Under the pieces are notes generated by a model. The model was not told the origin of the DNA and did no database searches. It saw nothing but the letters and a program-made list of their open reading frames with translations. The position numbers were made by a program, and so were the translations under genes. Shown piece by piece: positions 13,505 to 22,285 of a stretch of DNA of 33,749 nucleotides; within the stretch, counting starts at the first letter, position 1, and each line of letters opens with the position of its first letter. The stretch comes from an uncultured Flavobacterium sp. (GTDB lineage Bacteria > Bacteroidota > Bacteroidia > Flavobacteriales > Flavobacteriaceae), in assembly GCF_946220915.1 (NCBI RefSeq), contig NZ_CAMIHH010000026.1, positions 1 through 33,749 of the forward strand, given 5' to 3'.

Positions 13505-14226
13505 TTATCGCTCTGCTTCGGTCTTTTTCCGTTCTGTGATCAGGGTGTTAAATTGCTTGCCATAATGGGATTGTGCCACTTTTGGCGTTATGCTTTTTTG
13601 CAGCGTATCAAGAAATACCAGGTTCATGTCGCCAATTTCATAAACGCCAAGGTAAGGGGCAATTTCGTGATCGCGGTGCTGTACCGCAAAATTAAGGGTG
13701 TAGAAATATTTTCGGTCCCTTAGCCTGTCTTTTTTTACAAGGGTGCTGTCGAGTTTTTTTATATTGTTGTACTTGGTTGCAAGCAGTACGTCCTTTTCAA
13801 GGTCGAGGTTATCATTAACAAAACGGTTTTTTATTTTGAGGAACTCTTCATATAATTTCTGGTTTTGAGAACCTGTAATTTTTGCTCTTTTGAAGAACTC
13901 TTCGTTATGGCTTTCAATGGTCATGTTTCCCGGTTCTGCAAAAAATGGCAGGTTATCATCCACAGAATTGGTTTGGCCCCTGTCTACAAAAAGGTAAAGC
14001 ATTTGGGGCGAATCAATTTTCAGGTGGCTTTCAAAGCCTTTCTGGTCATTCACAACAATCGTGTCCAGGGCAACAAATGCCGTGTCTCCCCATTTTTTAT
14101 GTAAAGCCTGCCCTGGCTTAATCCTTTTATGTTACCCTTTATGTGCAAATTGGCATCACCATATTCTTCTTTGTTACAGGCAATAAACAATACGGCAGCC
14201 ATAAAGGCAAAGGCAATTTTTTTCAT
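13505..14226 (-). pseudogene. DUF4369 lipoprotein, interrupted by a frameshift
   Basis: The start at 14226 gives a lipoprotein signal (MKKIAFAFMAAVLFIACNKE) with lipobox cysteine. GNIKGLSQGRLYIK then marks a DUF4369 domain, the module often found N-terminal to TlpA-like thioredoxins. The frame breaks at a run of six A (T6 at 14093-14098). One extra A restores KKWGDTAFVALDTIVVNDQ and continues into GFESHLKIDSPQMLYLFVDRG and a helical C-terminus, 240 residues in all, with no thioredoxin domain. As it stands, the first frame reads KNGETRHLLPWTRLL and stops at about 14050. It is the first intact-start gene of the cassette. A homopolymer sequencing error is the simplest explanation, given a second A-run frameshift two genes away. 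Confidence 0.78.
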
Positions 14227-14315
14227 TATAGGGTAAGCGTTATTTGTCATTGCAAAGTAATAAAAATACATTTATAATATAAATTAATGTCAATAAATTA
14301 TAGGGAACTTAATAT

Positions 14316-14540
14316 TTAAATTTTAAATAGCGATTGTAGCCTGTCAATATATTTCAGACTGATTACAAAACCCGACAATACAAAAAAGAAGTCTACAAAA
14401 AGGTCTCCCTGCCTCACAAGAAAGTTTGACGTTATACTTATTTCTGAAAACTCATTTTCATAAGGAAAATGGTATATAACAACTATGAGTGAAAATAGTC
14501 CCCTTAACCCGTCCAGTTGTAATAGCCTTATATTTTGCAT
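14316..14540 (-). pseudogene. Acyltransferase 3 (OafA-like) N-terminal fragment
   Basis: 74 residues matching only the start of an acyltransferase 3 family membrane enzyme (normally about 350 residues): RLLQLDGLRGLFSLIVVIYHF contains the family's LDGLRG and the catalytic-type histidine, and GDLFVDFFFVLSGFVISL is the second helix. A stop follows DRLQSLFKI, and only 90 bp remain before the DUF4369 gene, with no further acyltransferase sequence in any frame. It is therefore a remnant left by deletion or by the arrival of the neighbouring cassette. The surroundings (14272-14315) are very AT-rich. Confidence 0.75.
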
Positions 14541-14584
14541 TTTAGAAATAATGTCTTTAAGTCCTTTACCAGTAAAGGATTTAT

Positions 14585-16720
14585 TTATATAAAAAACCCT
14601 TTGATCAACACTTCCAAAATCTTTATCGCAGCCTCACTGATCTTAGTGCCCGGGCCGAAAACCGCCACAGCGCCTGAATCAAACAGGTATTGATAATCCT
14701 GGGCCGGTATCACGCCACCCACGATTACCATAATGTCCTCGCGCCCATATTTTTTTAGTTCTTCAATGACCTGTGGAACCAGTGTTTTGTGCCCTGCGGC
14801 CAAAGATGACACTCCCAGTATGTGTACATCGTTCTCCACAGCCTGTTTGGCCGCCTCGGCAGGCGTTTGGAATAACGGCCCGATGTCCACGTCAAAGCCC
14901 ACGTCGGCATAACCTGTGGCCACCACCTTAGCGCCACGGTCATGGCCGTCCTGGCCCATTTTAGCGATCATGATACGAGGCCTGCGCCCTTCCAGTCTGG
15001 CAAATTCATCGGCCAGCTGTTTCGCTTTTTCAAAACTTTCGTCGTTCTTTATTTCTTTACTATACACACCGCTAAATGATTTGATCTGTGCTTTATACCT
15101 TCCGAAAACTGTTTCGAGCGCATCGCTTATTTCGCCCAGTGTCGCCCTGTGGCGTGCGGCTTCAACGGCCAGTTCAAGTAAATTGCCATCTCCCGACTTT
15201 GACGAAGCGGTAAGGCTGGCAAGGCATTCTTTTACCTTATCACTGTCACGGGAGGCTTTTACCTGCTCCAGGCGGTCTATCTGCTGGCGGCGTACCATCT
15301 GGTTGTCCACATCCAGTATGTGCAGCGGGTCCTCTTTGTCAAGGCGGTATTTGTTCACACCTACTATGATGTCCTGTCCACTGTCTATGCGTGCCTGCTT
15401 GCGTGCGGCGGCTTCCTCGATGCGCAGTTTCGGTATGCCGGCCTCAATGGCTTTGGTCATGCCGCCCAGTTCTTCCACTTCCTCAATCAGTGCCCAGGCT
15501 TTTTGGGCAATCTCATCGGTAAGGCTTTCCACATAATAGCTGCCGGCCCATGGATCGACTGTCTTGGTTATCTTGGTTTCCTCTTGCAGGAATATCTGTG
15601 TGTTGCGCGCTATGCGTGCCGAAAAATCCGTGGGCAGCGCAATGGCCTCGTCCAGCGCATTGGTATGCAGTGACTGTGTACCGCCAAATGCTGCTGCTGC
15701 TGCCTCAATGCAGGTACGCGCCACGTTGTTAAAAGGATCCTGCTCCGTTAAGCTCCATCCGCTTGTTTGGCAATGGGTACGCAATGCAAGCGATTTTTCA
15801 TCTTTAGGGTCAAACTGTTTCAACAGCTTGGCCCAAAGCATTCGCCCTGCCCGCATTTTTGCAATTTCCATAAAGTGGTTCATGCCAATGGCCCAGAAGA
15901 AAGACAGCCGAGGCGCAAAATCGTCTATCTTCATGCCTGCTGCAAGGCCTGTCCGGATATATTCCAACCCATCGGCCAGGGTGTAGGCCAGTTCAATGTC
16001 TGCCGTTGCCCCGGCTTCCTGCATGTGATAGCCAGAGATGCTGATGGAATTGAACTTGGGCATCCTGCGGCTGGTATATTCAAATATGTCGGCAATGATT
16101 TTCATCGATGGGGCGGGGGGATAAATGTAGGTATTGCGCACCATAAATTCCTTCAGGATGTCATTTTGTATGGTTCCCGATAGCAGTTCCGGCTTTACGC
16201 CCTGCTCTTCGGCAGCTACAATATAAAAGGCCATGATGGGAAGCACTGCGCCATTCATGGTCATGGAAACCGACATCTCGTCAAGCGGTATCTGGTCAAA
16301 CAGCACCTTCATGTCCTCAACGCTGTCAATCGCCACACCGGCCTTGCCCACATCGCCTACAACGCGTTCATGGTCACTGTCGTAGCCACGGTGCGTAGCA
16401 AGGTCAAATGCTACAGAAAGCCCCTTTTGCCCTGCAGCAAGGTTGCGACGGTAAAAGGCGTTGCTCTCTTCGGCGGTAGAGAACCCGGCATACTGGCGTA
16501 TGGTCCACGGACGGCGCACATACATGGTGGCATACGGCCCGCGAAGATTGGGTGCAAACCCCGCCCCGAAAGCAATATGCTCAAGGTTTTCAATATCATC
16601 TGCCGCATAGTTTTGCTTCACCGCGATGCCTTCCGCTGTTACAAAGTTATTTTGTTCCGAGTTCGGGGTTCCGGGTTTTGGGTTAGTGCTGAAGGTAATA
16701 TGTTTGAGGTTTTTTCTCAT
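14585..16720 (-). CDS. scpA: Methylmalonyl-CoA mutase, large (catalytic) subunit
   Basis: 711 residues (also called mutB). It interconverts succinyl-CoA and (R)-methylmalonyl-CoA with adenosylcobalamin, linking the TCA cycle to propionate metabolism. The substrate barrel is evident from YATMYVRRPWTIRQYAGFST, FDLATHRGYDSDHERVVGDVG and RTHCQTSGWSLTEQDPFNN. The C-terminal cobalamin domain has the base-off DxHxxG motif D591-GH-DRG596 with H593 as cobalt ligand, and later the GVSSLAAGHKT and VIVGGVIP segments. About 30 N-terminal residues before AEGIAVKQNY look variable. Its small subunit lies upstream on the same strand but is separated by a T9SS cargo gene, whose stop is 6 bp from this start. 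Confidence 0.95.
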   Translation of the reverse strand: MRKNLKHITFSTNPKPGTPNSEQNNFVTAEGIAVKQNYAADDIENLEHIAFGAGFAPNLRGPYATMYVRRPWTIRQYAGFSTAEESNAFYRRNLAAGQKGLSVAFDLATHRGYDSDHERVVGDVGKAGVAIDSVEDMKVLFDQIPLDEMSVSMTMNGAVLPIMAFYIVAAEEQGVKPELLSGTIQNDILKEFMVRNTYIYPPAPSMKIIADIFEYTSRRMPKFNSISISGYHMQEAGATADIELAYTLADGLEYIRTGLAAGMKIDDFAPRLSFFWAIGMNHFMEIAKMRAGRMLWAKLLKQFDPKDEKSLALRTHCQTSGWSLTEQDPFNNVARTCIEAAAAAFGGTQSLHTNALDEAIALPTDFSARIARNTQIFLQEETKITKTVDPWAGSYYVESLTDEIAQKAWALIEEVEELGGMTKAIEAGIPKLRIEEAAARKQARIDSGQDIIVGVNKYRLDKEDPLHILDVDNQMVRRQQIDRLEQVKASRDSDKVKECLASLTASSKSGDGNLLELAVEAARHRATLGEISDALETVFGRYKAQIKSFSGVYSKEIKNDESFEKAKQLADEFARLEGRRPRIMIAKMGQDGHDRGAKVVATGYADVGFDVDIGPLFQTPAEAAKQAVENDVHILGVSSLAAGHKTLVPQVIEELKKYGREDIMVIVGGVIPAQDYQYLFDSGAVAVFGPGTKISEAAIKILEVLIKGFFI

Positions 16721-16726
16721 AAAGAG

Positions 16727-18370
16727 TTATTCTTTGATGAATTTTGCACTGGAATTATCAATATTGATTATATACACTCCGGGTTTTAATGAGGAAACAT
16801 TTATGCTGTTTTCATTAGATCCGGTCATGATCACCCGCCCGGACATGTCAGTAATGATATAGGAGCCAGTTTCGGCAACGCCGTTTCCGGATACTTTTAA
16901 ATAATCCGTTACAGGATTGGGATACAACAGCAGCGTTTTGTTACTTCTTAATTCATTAGTAGACAGATCCCCCATGTCATATTTGGCAAAGTACAGGTTT
17001 CCCGGAGAAATATTGGAGATAAAGGTTTGGCCTTCAAACTGCGCGTGATCAAAAATGCCCAAAGCATATAATGAGTTTGTAGCGGAGTCAATGGTCATAA
17101 AGTTTTGAAAAACCGACTCGCCTTCGATCTGCTGTGCCCAAATATAGTTTCCATCGGTGTCAAGCTTTGCAAAGTAGCTGCTGGTGCTCCCCTCATTTAT
17201 CAAAGGAGTATCGCCGATCGGGAATTCAGCAGATTCAAAGGTGCCGCTCAGATATATGTTGCCGTCAGCCGCGTAAATGCTTCTCGAATCCTGCGCATCA
17301 GGACTGCCCCCTATTGCCTTTGCCCACTGTATAATGCCATTGCTGTCATACTTTGCAACAAAAGCATCGTTAGTCCCACTCATGTCCGCATTAGAGAGCA
17401 TAATGCCGTTAAAGGATACATCGCTGCTAAAATAGCCGGTGGTATATACATTATTTTGGTTATCCAGTCCCATGTCCAGTCCCATCAAAACGGCTGATTC
17501 ACTACCGCTGTGTGAGTTGGACCATATAAGGCTGCCATCAGGGCCATACTTTATCAAAAAAGTTGAGTCCGTTCCTTCGGTACCCAGCACAGTATCTCCT
17601 ATCGTCAGTGTATTATTATAGTTTCCACATATATATAAGTTTCCGGAGCTGTCGCAGGCCAGGGCATTTGGCCCTACGAATGTACTGTGGTTCTGCCAGG
17701 CCCGTACCCATAGTGCAGTGCCGTTAGGGTCATATTTGGCGATAAAAAAATCTGTTTCATCTTCTATGGCTATTGTAATAGCGCCAAAGGTTGCTGTATC
17801 GCCGCCCATCCTGCCGGCTATATAAATATTGCCATCAGGGTCTAATGCCATGCCGTCTGCCCGGATGTAGTGGGGGCCTTCACCCGATGCGGTAGCCTGT
17901 AGCGCCCAAAGTGTATTTCCGTTGGGACCAGTTTTTGCGATAAAGGCATTATCTGAATTTTCACTGGTTTCAAGCGTTATGCCGTCGAGCAGGTAAGTGC
18001 CGCTAAAATACCCCGTAGTGAATAGGTTTCCGGGTGTGTCTACGGCAATCGAACGTATGTAAACATTTTCTTGCTCACTTGTGCCTTTTGCCCAGATAAC
18101 GTCGCCACTACCGTTGAATTTTACCAGATAATTCCTGAAATGAAGTCCCGTTTCCCCTTCAAATCCATAGTCGCCAAAAGAAATGGAAGGGCAGCTGCTT
18201 ATGCAGTTTATGTAGACATTTCCATAACCGTCTGTTTCCAATGCCGATGGCGTTATAAAAGATGTATCACTCTCTTCTGCTGTAGGGATGAATACCCAAT
18301 CCCACCCCTGTGCGGCAACACTATTATTCAGGCCTGATAATAGCAGTATAAGTAATGTAATTTTTTTCAT
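16727..18370 (-). CDS. Secreted SBBP-type beta-propeller protein with T9SS type A sorting domain
   Basis: 547 residues: signal peptide (MKKITLLILLLSGLNNSVAAQ), then about seven repeats of a pattern such as AKYDPNGTALWVRAW followed by D(S/P)xGNxYxxGxF, typical of SBBP/NHL-like propeller blades, then a C-terminal sorting domain (LLLYPNPVTDYLKVSGNG ... GRVIMTG ... LKPGVYIINID ... KFIKE). The type IX system would carry it across the outer membrane and anchor or release it. The gene has 8 bp between its start and the mutA stop and 6 bp between its stop and the large-subunit start, so it is within the mutase operon. That context says nothing obvious about its function. Confidence 0.9.
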   Translation of the reverse strand: MKKITLLILLLSGLNNSVAAQGWDWVFIPTAEESDTSFITPSALETDGYGNVYINCISSCPSISFGDYGFEGETGLHFRNYLVKFNGSGDVIWAKGTSEQENVYIRSIAVDTPGNLFTTGYFSGTYLLDGITLETSENSDNAFIAKTGPNGNTLWALQATASGEGPHYIRADGMALDPDGNIYIAGRMGGDTATFGAITIAIEDETDFFIAKYDPNGTALWVRAWQNHSTFVGPNALACDSSGNLYICGNYNNTLTIGDTVLGTEGTDSTFLIKYGPDGSLIWSNSHSGSESAVLMGLDMGLDNQNNVYTTGYFSSDVSFNGIMLSNADMSGTNDAFVAKYDSNGIIQWAKAIGGSPDAQDSRSIYAADGNIYLSGTFESAEFPIGDTPLINEGSTSSYFAKLDTDGNYIWAQQIEGESVFQNFMTIDSATNSLYALGIFDHAQFEGQTFISNISPGNLYFAKYDMGDLSTNELRSNKTLLLYPNPVTDYLKVSGNGVAETGSYIITDMSGRVIMTGSNENSINVSSLKPGVYIINIDNSSAKFIKE

Positions 18371-18378
18371 ATAGGGTT

Positions 18379-19746
18379 TTATTGGTTTTTCTCTTCTTCC
18401 GCCAGCCTTGCCTGTTCCACCTTTTCCGCCAGCCTTTTTTCGATGATGGGGTTTATAAGCGTTTTTCTTGGGTTGGCTTTTACAAATGGGTACAACTCCA
18501 GGTCGCTGCTCATGCGGTCATTTTTGTTAGGGTATTTGTTGGTGCCCAGCAATACTTCCTTTCCGCTGTCGAAAAGTTCCTGCTCTCTCACGGCGCTTTC
18601 CGCAATCTTGCGTTGTATGGTGCCTTCTTTCAGCTGTGCCAGGAAACCTCCGTTTTCCTCAATGTCTTTAAATAAAGCCAGCGCTTTTTCGGCCAGTTGC
18701 TGCGTAAGCTCTTCAATGTAGTATGCGCCATCGGCAGGGTTATCAACCTTGTCCAGGTAGCTTTCATGCTTTAACACCAAAAGCTGGTTGCGTGCTATCC
18801 GGTCGCCAAATTCATTGTCCTTATGGTACAGCGTGTCATAAGCCAGGTTGGCCACTGCGTCGGCCCCGCCAAGTATGGCGCTCATGCATTCTGTCGTGGT
18901 GCGCAGCATATTCACATTATAATCGTAAAGCGTTTTGTTGCGCTTTGTAGGAGTGGCAATGATATGGCAGTCGAAATTATGTTCATATTCCGGTGCGATA
19001 ATCCCAAACAGCAGGCGCAGGGCGCGCACCTTTGCAATTTCAAAAAAGTAATTGGGGCCTATGGCAACCTGTATTGCAATCGGTTTGCCAACTGTGGCCA
19101 GGCAGTTAAAGTATTCATTGGCGTGTGCCAGGGTATAAGCAATCTGTTGTACGATGTTAGCCCCTGCATTTTGATAGGTCCGGCTGTCAATGCCCAAAAA
19201 ATGGAGGTTGGGGCACGCTATTGCAATGGTATTGAGCGCCTCAAGGTCGGTCTCCATAGTAGTGAACCAGTTGCCGTCCTTTACCAGCCGCCCTATTGGG
19301 TCAAGGAGTACATAACAGGCTGCGTGCCTGTTACCGGCAATGGAGTTGAGGTTTTTTAGAAAATCTTCCGAGAGGAAGCTTAAATTAAAATAAACAGTTA
19401 TTTCCCCGGGGATTCGCTGCAGGAGCTTTTGTATGTGGATATCTTCAGCAGGTATGGTAAAGCGTATGCTCTCCGCACCGCGCTTTAGGGTGCTTAGTGC
19501 ACGCCCGGCTGATTTTTCCACATCCTTCACGTAAATGTTCTGGCAAATGGTAAATACACTTGCCTTACCACCCGATGCCAGTGGCTCCTTAAATTCATCT
19601 GCATGGTAAAATGGCCTGACCTTAATGCCTTCCGGGCTTTCCCATACCAGCGTTTCGTTATAATCAGCCCCTTTTAGCTCGTATTGTACCTGCTGTTTCC
19701 ATTGTTTGGAAGAAACGGCATCAAATTCATTAAACAGGCTGCTCAT
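18379..19746 (-). CDS. mutA: Methylmalonyl-CoA mutase, small subunit
   Basis: 455 residues, structurally a mutase barrel without the catalytic machinery; it partners the large subunit. Recognisable parts are the N-terminal FDAVSSKQWKQQVQYELKGADYNETLVWESPEGI, the central FFEIAKVRALRLLFG and RTTTECMSAILGGADAVANLAYD, and ADGAYYIEELTQQLAEKALALF. The protein ends soon after EKRLAEKVEQARLAEEEKNQ and lacks the degenerate cobalamin-binding domain seen in longer small subunits (about 600 residues). The frame stops 3 bp downstream of the divIC-like gene, so all four genes could share one transcript. Confidence 0.92.
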   Translation of the reverse strand: MSSLFNEFDAVSSKQWKQQVQYELKGADYNETLVWESPEGIKVRPFYHADEFKEPLASGGKASVFTICQNIYVKDVEKSAGRALSTLKRGAESIRFTIPAEDIHIQKLLQRIPGEITVYFNLSFLSEDFLKNLNSIAGNRHAACYVLLDPIGRLVKDGNWFTTMETDLEALNTIAIACPNLHFLGIDSRTYQNAGANIVQQIAYTLAHANEYFNCLATVGKPIAIQVAIGPNYFFEIAKVRALRLLFGIIAPEYEHNFDCHIIATPTKRNKTLYDYNVNMLRTTTECMSAILGGADAVANLAYDTLYHKDNEFGDRIARNQLLVLKHESYLDKVDNPADGAYYIEELTQQLAEKALALFKDIEENGGFLAQLKEGTIQRKIAESAVREQELFDSGKEVLLGTNKYPNKNDRMSSDLELYPFVKANPRKTLINPIIEKRLAEKVEQARLAEEEKNQ

Positions 19747-19749
19747 GGG

Positions 19750-20097
19750 TTAAAGAGATTTTGTGTTGTCGTCTTCCAGGGTATCACCCTCATATTCTAT
19801 GATGTAAATATCTTCATTTTCCCGCTTCATGTAATATTTTTCCCGGGCATATTTTTCGGTCTGGTCAGGATTTTTCAACTGCTTTATCGCAGCGCTGTCC
19901 CTGCGTTTCTCGTTAAGGTAGTACTGCTTGTTGTTTTCGAGCTCGTCGATCTTTTTTTCCAGTATGCCCTTTTCAAAATAAGAATAGTTATCCAGGAAAA
20001 GCATCCATATCCCAACAAAAAGCAGAACCAGCACATACCGGTTCCCTAAAAATTTAAGGAAAGGATAGCGGGTGGTTATTTTTTTGAAAAAATTCAT
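19750..20097 (-). CDS. Septum formation initiator family protein (FtsB/DivIC-like)
   Basis: 115 residues with one transmembrane helix (about 21-37, YVLVLLFVGIWMLFLDN) and a short cytoplasmic N-terminus, then a coiled coil (41-73, EKGILEKKIDELENNKQYYLNEKRRDSAAIKQL). The family hallmark follows in PDQTEKYAREKYYMKRENEDIYIIEYE. FtsB/DivIC proteins form a complex with FtsL and FtsQ in the divisome at the septum. It sits 3 bp before mutA, an association without an evident functional link. It lies 167 bp downstream of uridine kinase, on the same strand. Confidence 0.88.
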   Translation of the reverse strand: MNFFKKITTRYPFLKFLGNRYVLVLLFVGIWMLFLDNYSYFEKGILEKKIDELENNKQYYLNEKRRDSAAIKQLKNPDQTEKYAREKYYMKRENEDIYIIEYEGDTLEDDNTKSL

Positions 20098-20264
20098 TTT
20101 ACAGGGATGATTTCCAATTACAAAGAAATAATTTTATTGTCAAATATGATGAAATTTATTGTAAAGGCATAAAGTTTTCACAGCCAATGTTCTAAAATCA
20201 GGGATAACTTCTCCGTGCCTTCCCGCGATGGTGGGCACGCTGAAAACATCGACGAAGCTGAAAA

Positions 20265-20873
20265 CTATAAAATTCTCTGATTGATCACTGCCCTCACTAC
20301 ATCTATGGCTACTGTGTTGTGGCGGTCATTGGGGATAATAATGTCAGCATGGGCCTTGGTGGGCTCAATGAACTGCTCGTGCATTGGCTTGAGCGTAGTT
20401 TTATACCTGTTCAGCACCTCTTCCATGTCGCGGCCCCTTTCGGCAATGTCGCGCTTCAGGCGGCGGATGAGCCTTTCGTCCGGGTCGGCATGTACAAATA
20501 TCTTAATGTCGAACAGTTCCCTCAGCTTAGGGTCGGCAAGTATCAGTATGCCTTCTACGATCATTACCTTTCGCGGATGGGTTAGTATCGTATCATCGGT
20601 GCGGTTGTGCGTTACGAATGAATATACTGGCTGCTCAATGACCCTGCCTGCCTTTAGCTGTGCAAGGTGTTCGGTAAGGAGGTCAAAATCAATGGCACGC
20701 GGGTGGTCAAAATTGATCTTTGCGCGGTCTTCGTAGCTCAGGTGGGTGGTTTCGCGATAGTAATGGTCCTGGCTGATGATGCCCACTTCGGTAAGTGGCA
20801 GCTCATTCATGATCTGGTGTACAACGGTAGTCTTTCCGCTTCCGGTTCCCCCGGCAATTCCGATGATAAGCAT
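20265..20873 (-). CDS. udk: Uridine kinase
   Basis: 202 residues from the ATG at 20873, preferred over an upstream in-frame start at 20906 because IGIAGGTGSGKTT should be at the very N-terminus and a promoter element overlaps the longer version. The enzyme phosphorylates uridine and cytidine in pyrimidine salvage. The Walker A GGTGSGKT is followed by SQDHYYR, NFDHPRAIDFDLL, VEGILIL (Walker B-like) and KIFVHADPDERLIRRLKRDIAERGRD, all standard for Udk. The C-terminus (ADIIIPNDRHNTVAIDVV) is complete. It appears to have its own promoter. Confidence 0.94.
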   Translation of the reverse strand: MLIIGIAGGTGSGKTTVVHQIMNELPLTEVGIISQDHYYRETTHLSYEDRAKINFDHPRAIDFDLLTEHLAQLKAGRVIEQPVYSFVTHNRTDDTILTHPRKVMIVEGILILADPKLRELFDIKIFVHADPDERLIRRLKRDIAERGRDMEEVLNRYKTTLKPMHEQFIEPTKAHADIIIPNDRHNTVAIDVVRAVINQRIL

Positions 20874-20894
20874 TGTTGTGGTGTTTAATTTTTG

Positions 20895-20925
20895 CAAAAG
20901 TAACAATTATCGCCCGCAATTTCAA
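20895..20925 (-). promoter_or_regulatory. Promoter for udk
   Basis: On the minus strand TTG (20925-20923), 20 bases, then TACTTTTG (20902-20895), matching TTG / TAnnTTTG at normal spacing, 21 bp before the ATG. Confidence 0.6.
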
Positions 20926-21037
20926 TAATAAACGGAGGGCAGGGTGCAATGCCTGCATCTCATTTAAGTTTACTTTATGTGAGTCGCAATGCTTTGTGGC
21001 TTTGCAGCAAATTCTAAATGATTTGTGGCTGCAGGGC

Positions 21038-22285
21038 CTATTTTTTATCCTTCATGTCGCGAACCATGCTGATGCAAAAATAAATCACTATGCCTGCACC
21101 TGCAGCAATGCAAACCCACATGACCCACGGGTTGTGGGCTGGCGATTCGCCTGTAGTTTTTGCATTGATCGTAACGGCTCCGGATAATGTTGCCACAGGC
21201 AGGCCCTTTGGCAGTTTATCCTTAAAGTTGATAAAATCATAATCGGCAGCGCCCAGTTTCCCGTTGCCTGTCACAACGGTATAGTTCTCCCCGGCTTTGA
21301 GGTCGGCCACCAGCCGGAGCGGCACCTGGTAAAACCTGAGTGCTGCAATGTCCAGCGGAGGATTGTCAAGGTTATCGATCTCAATGATAAATTCCCGTTC
21401 CGAAAAATGCAAAAGGTCAATGGCATTTTTGGCCGATGAGTCCAATTCAAACTTCTCGGCTATAACAACGGTTTGCCGCATCCTGCGTTTTGTCTTTTCT
21501 TCCCGGTTTACCAGTATCCTGGCATTCCGTTTGTAAAATGACGGGCTTTTTATGTCAAATACCATCCGGCTTACAAGTATTTCATGAGCCTGCTTTACAG
21601 TAATCCTTGTTTTTTTTCCGCCATCCAGGTTTTCTGTTTTTATCCGGGGGTGCAGTTCCTCCATTGCCACAGGTGTAATGCTTTCGGTAAGCTGCCCCGC
21701 TGAAATGATGTTTACCGGCAGTGTTTTTTTATCGTCAAATTCTATCCTGATGTATTTATAGCTGTGCAACGGCAGGAACAGTGTTTTATATACATGGGTA
21801 TCGGCGGGGTTGTGCAGTCCGTCTAAAACCTGGTTATTTACCAGCCCGAAAAACGCCCTGTTGTCATTGCTTCCGCTTATGCTATAGGTTTTTATTGCAT
21901 CGGTATTGGCTATGGCAAGGGTTAGCGCCTGCATTTTACCGCCCAGGGTATTTTCGATGGTATAGGCTGACGATTTGCCGGGAATACCGGCTTTCCCGAT
22001 AATTGGCAGCTTAATTAATCCATGCTCACTTATCGTTGCAGGGCCGTACTCTGTAAAATAAGGCACTTCCTTATTTTTGCCGTCCAGTATGCGTAGCAGT
22101 TCGGGTTCGTCATCGGTAAGGCTTCGAAACTGTGCGCCCACATAAATAATATGCGGGCCGCTTTCTTTTACCGGCAATACTTTTGCCGATACGGTAAACT
22201 CCTGCGCGAAGGCGGTAGCGCCCGTCAAAAGGATTAATTTGAATATAATGCTTATAAGTAGTGGTTTGTTTCGCATGGTGGTCAT
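21038..22285 (-). CDS. DUF3999 family protein
   Basis: 415 residues with a hydrophobic signal segment near the N-terminus (LLISIIFKLILLTGATAFAQ), a large beta-rich periplasmic part, and a C-terminal helix (about 388-408, PWVMWVCIAAGAGIVIYFCISMV) followed by a basic tail. DUF3999 proteins of this shape are typically encoded next to DUF2339 membrane proteins, as here. The beta-rich region includes SYKYIRIEFDD and FIIEIDNLDNPPLDI, suggesting a carbohydrate-binding-like fold. Function unknown. The start overlaps the stop of the small membrane protein gene by four bases (ATGA), so the three genes form a coupled unit. Confidence 0.85.
   Translation of the reverse strand: MTTMRNKPLLISIIFKLILLTGATAFAQEFTVSAKVLPVKESGPHIIYVGAQFRSLTDDEPELLRILDGKNKEVPYFTEYGPATISEHGLIKLPIIGKAGIPGKSSAYTIENTLGGKMQALTLAIANTDAIKTYSISGSNDNRAFFGLVNNQVLDGLHNPADTHVYKTLFLPLHSYKYIRIEFDDKKTLPVNIISAGQLTESITPVAMEELHPRIKTENLDGGKKTRITVKQAHEILVSRMVFDIKSPSFYKRNARILVNREEKTKRRMRQTVVIAEKFELDSSAKNAIDLLHFSEREFIIEIDNLDNPPLDIAALRFYQVPLRLVADLKAGENYTVVTGNGKLGAADYDFINFKDKLPKGLPVATLSGAVTINAKTTGESPAHNPWVMWVCIAAGAGIVIYFCISMVRDMKDKK

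Noticed and set aside
14916..15536. Open frame of 206 residues antisense to methylmalonyl-CoA mutase
   Set aside because: Serine- and leucine-rich shadow of a conserved enzyme; no independent support.
20205..20245. Inverted repeat CGTGCC...GGCACG downstream of uridine kinase as a terminator
   Set aside because: The stem is only 6 bp with a long loop and there is no T-run on either strand.
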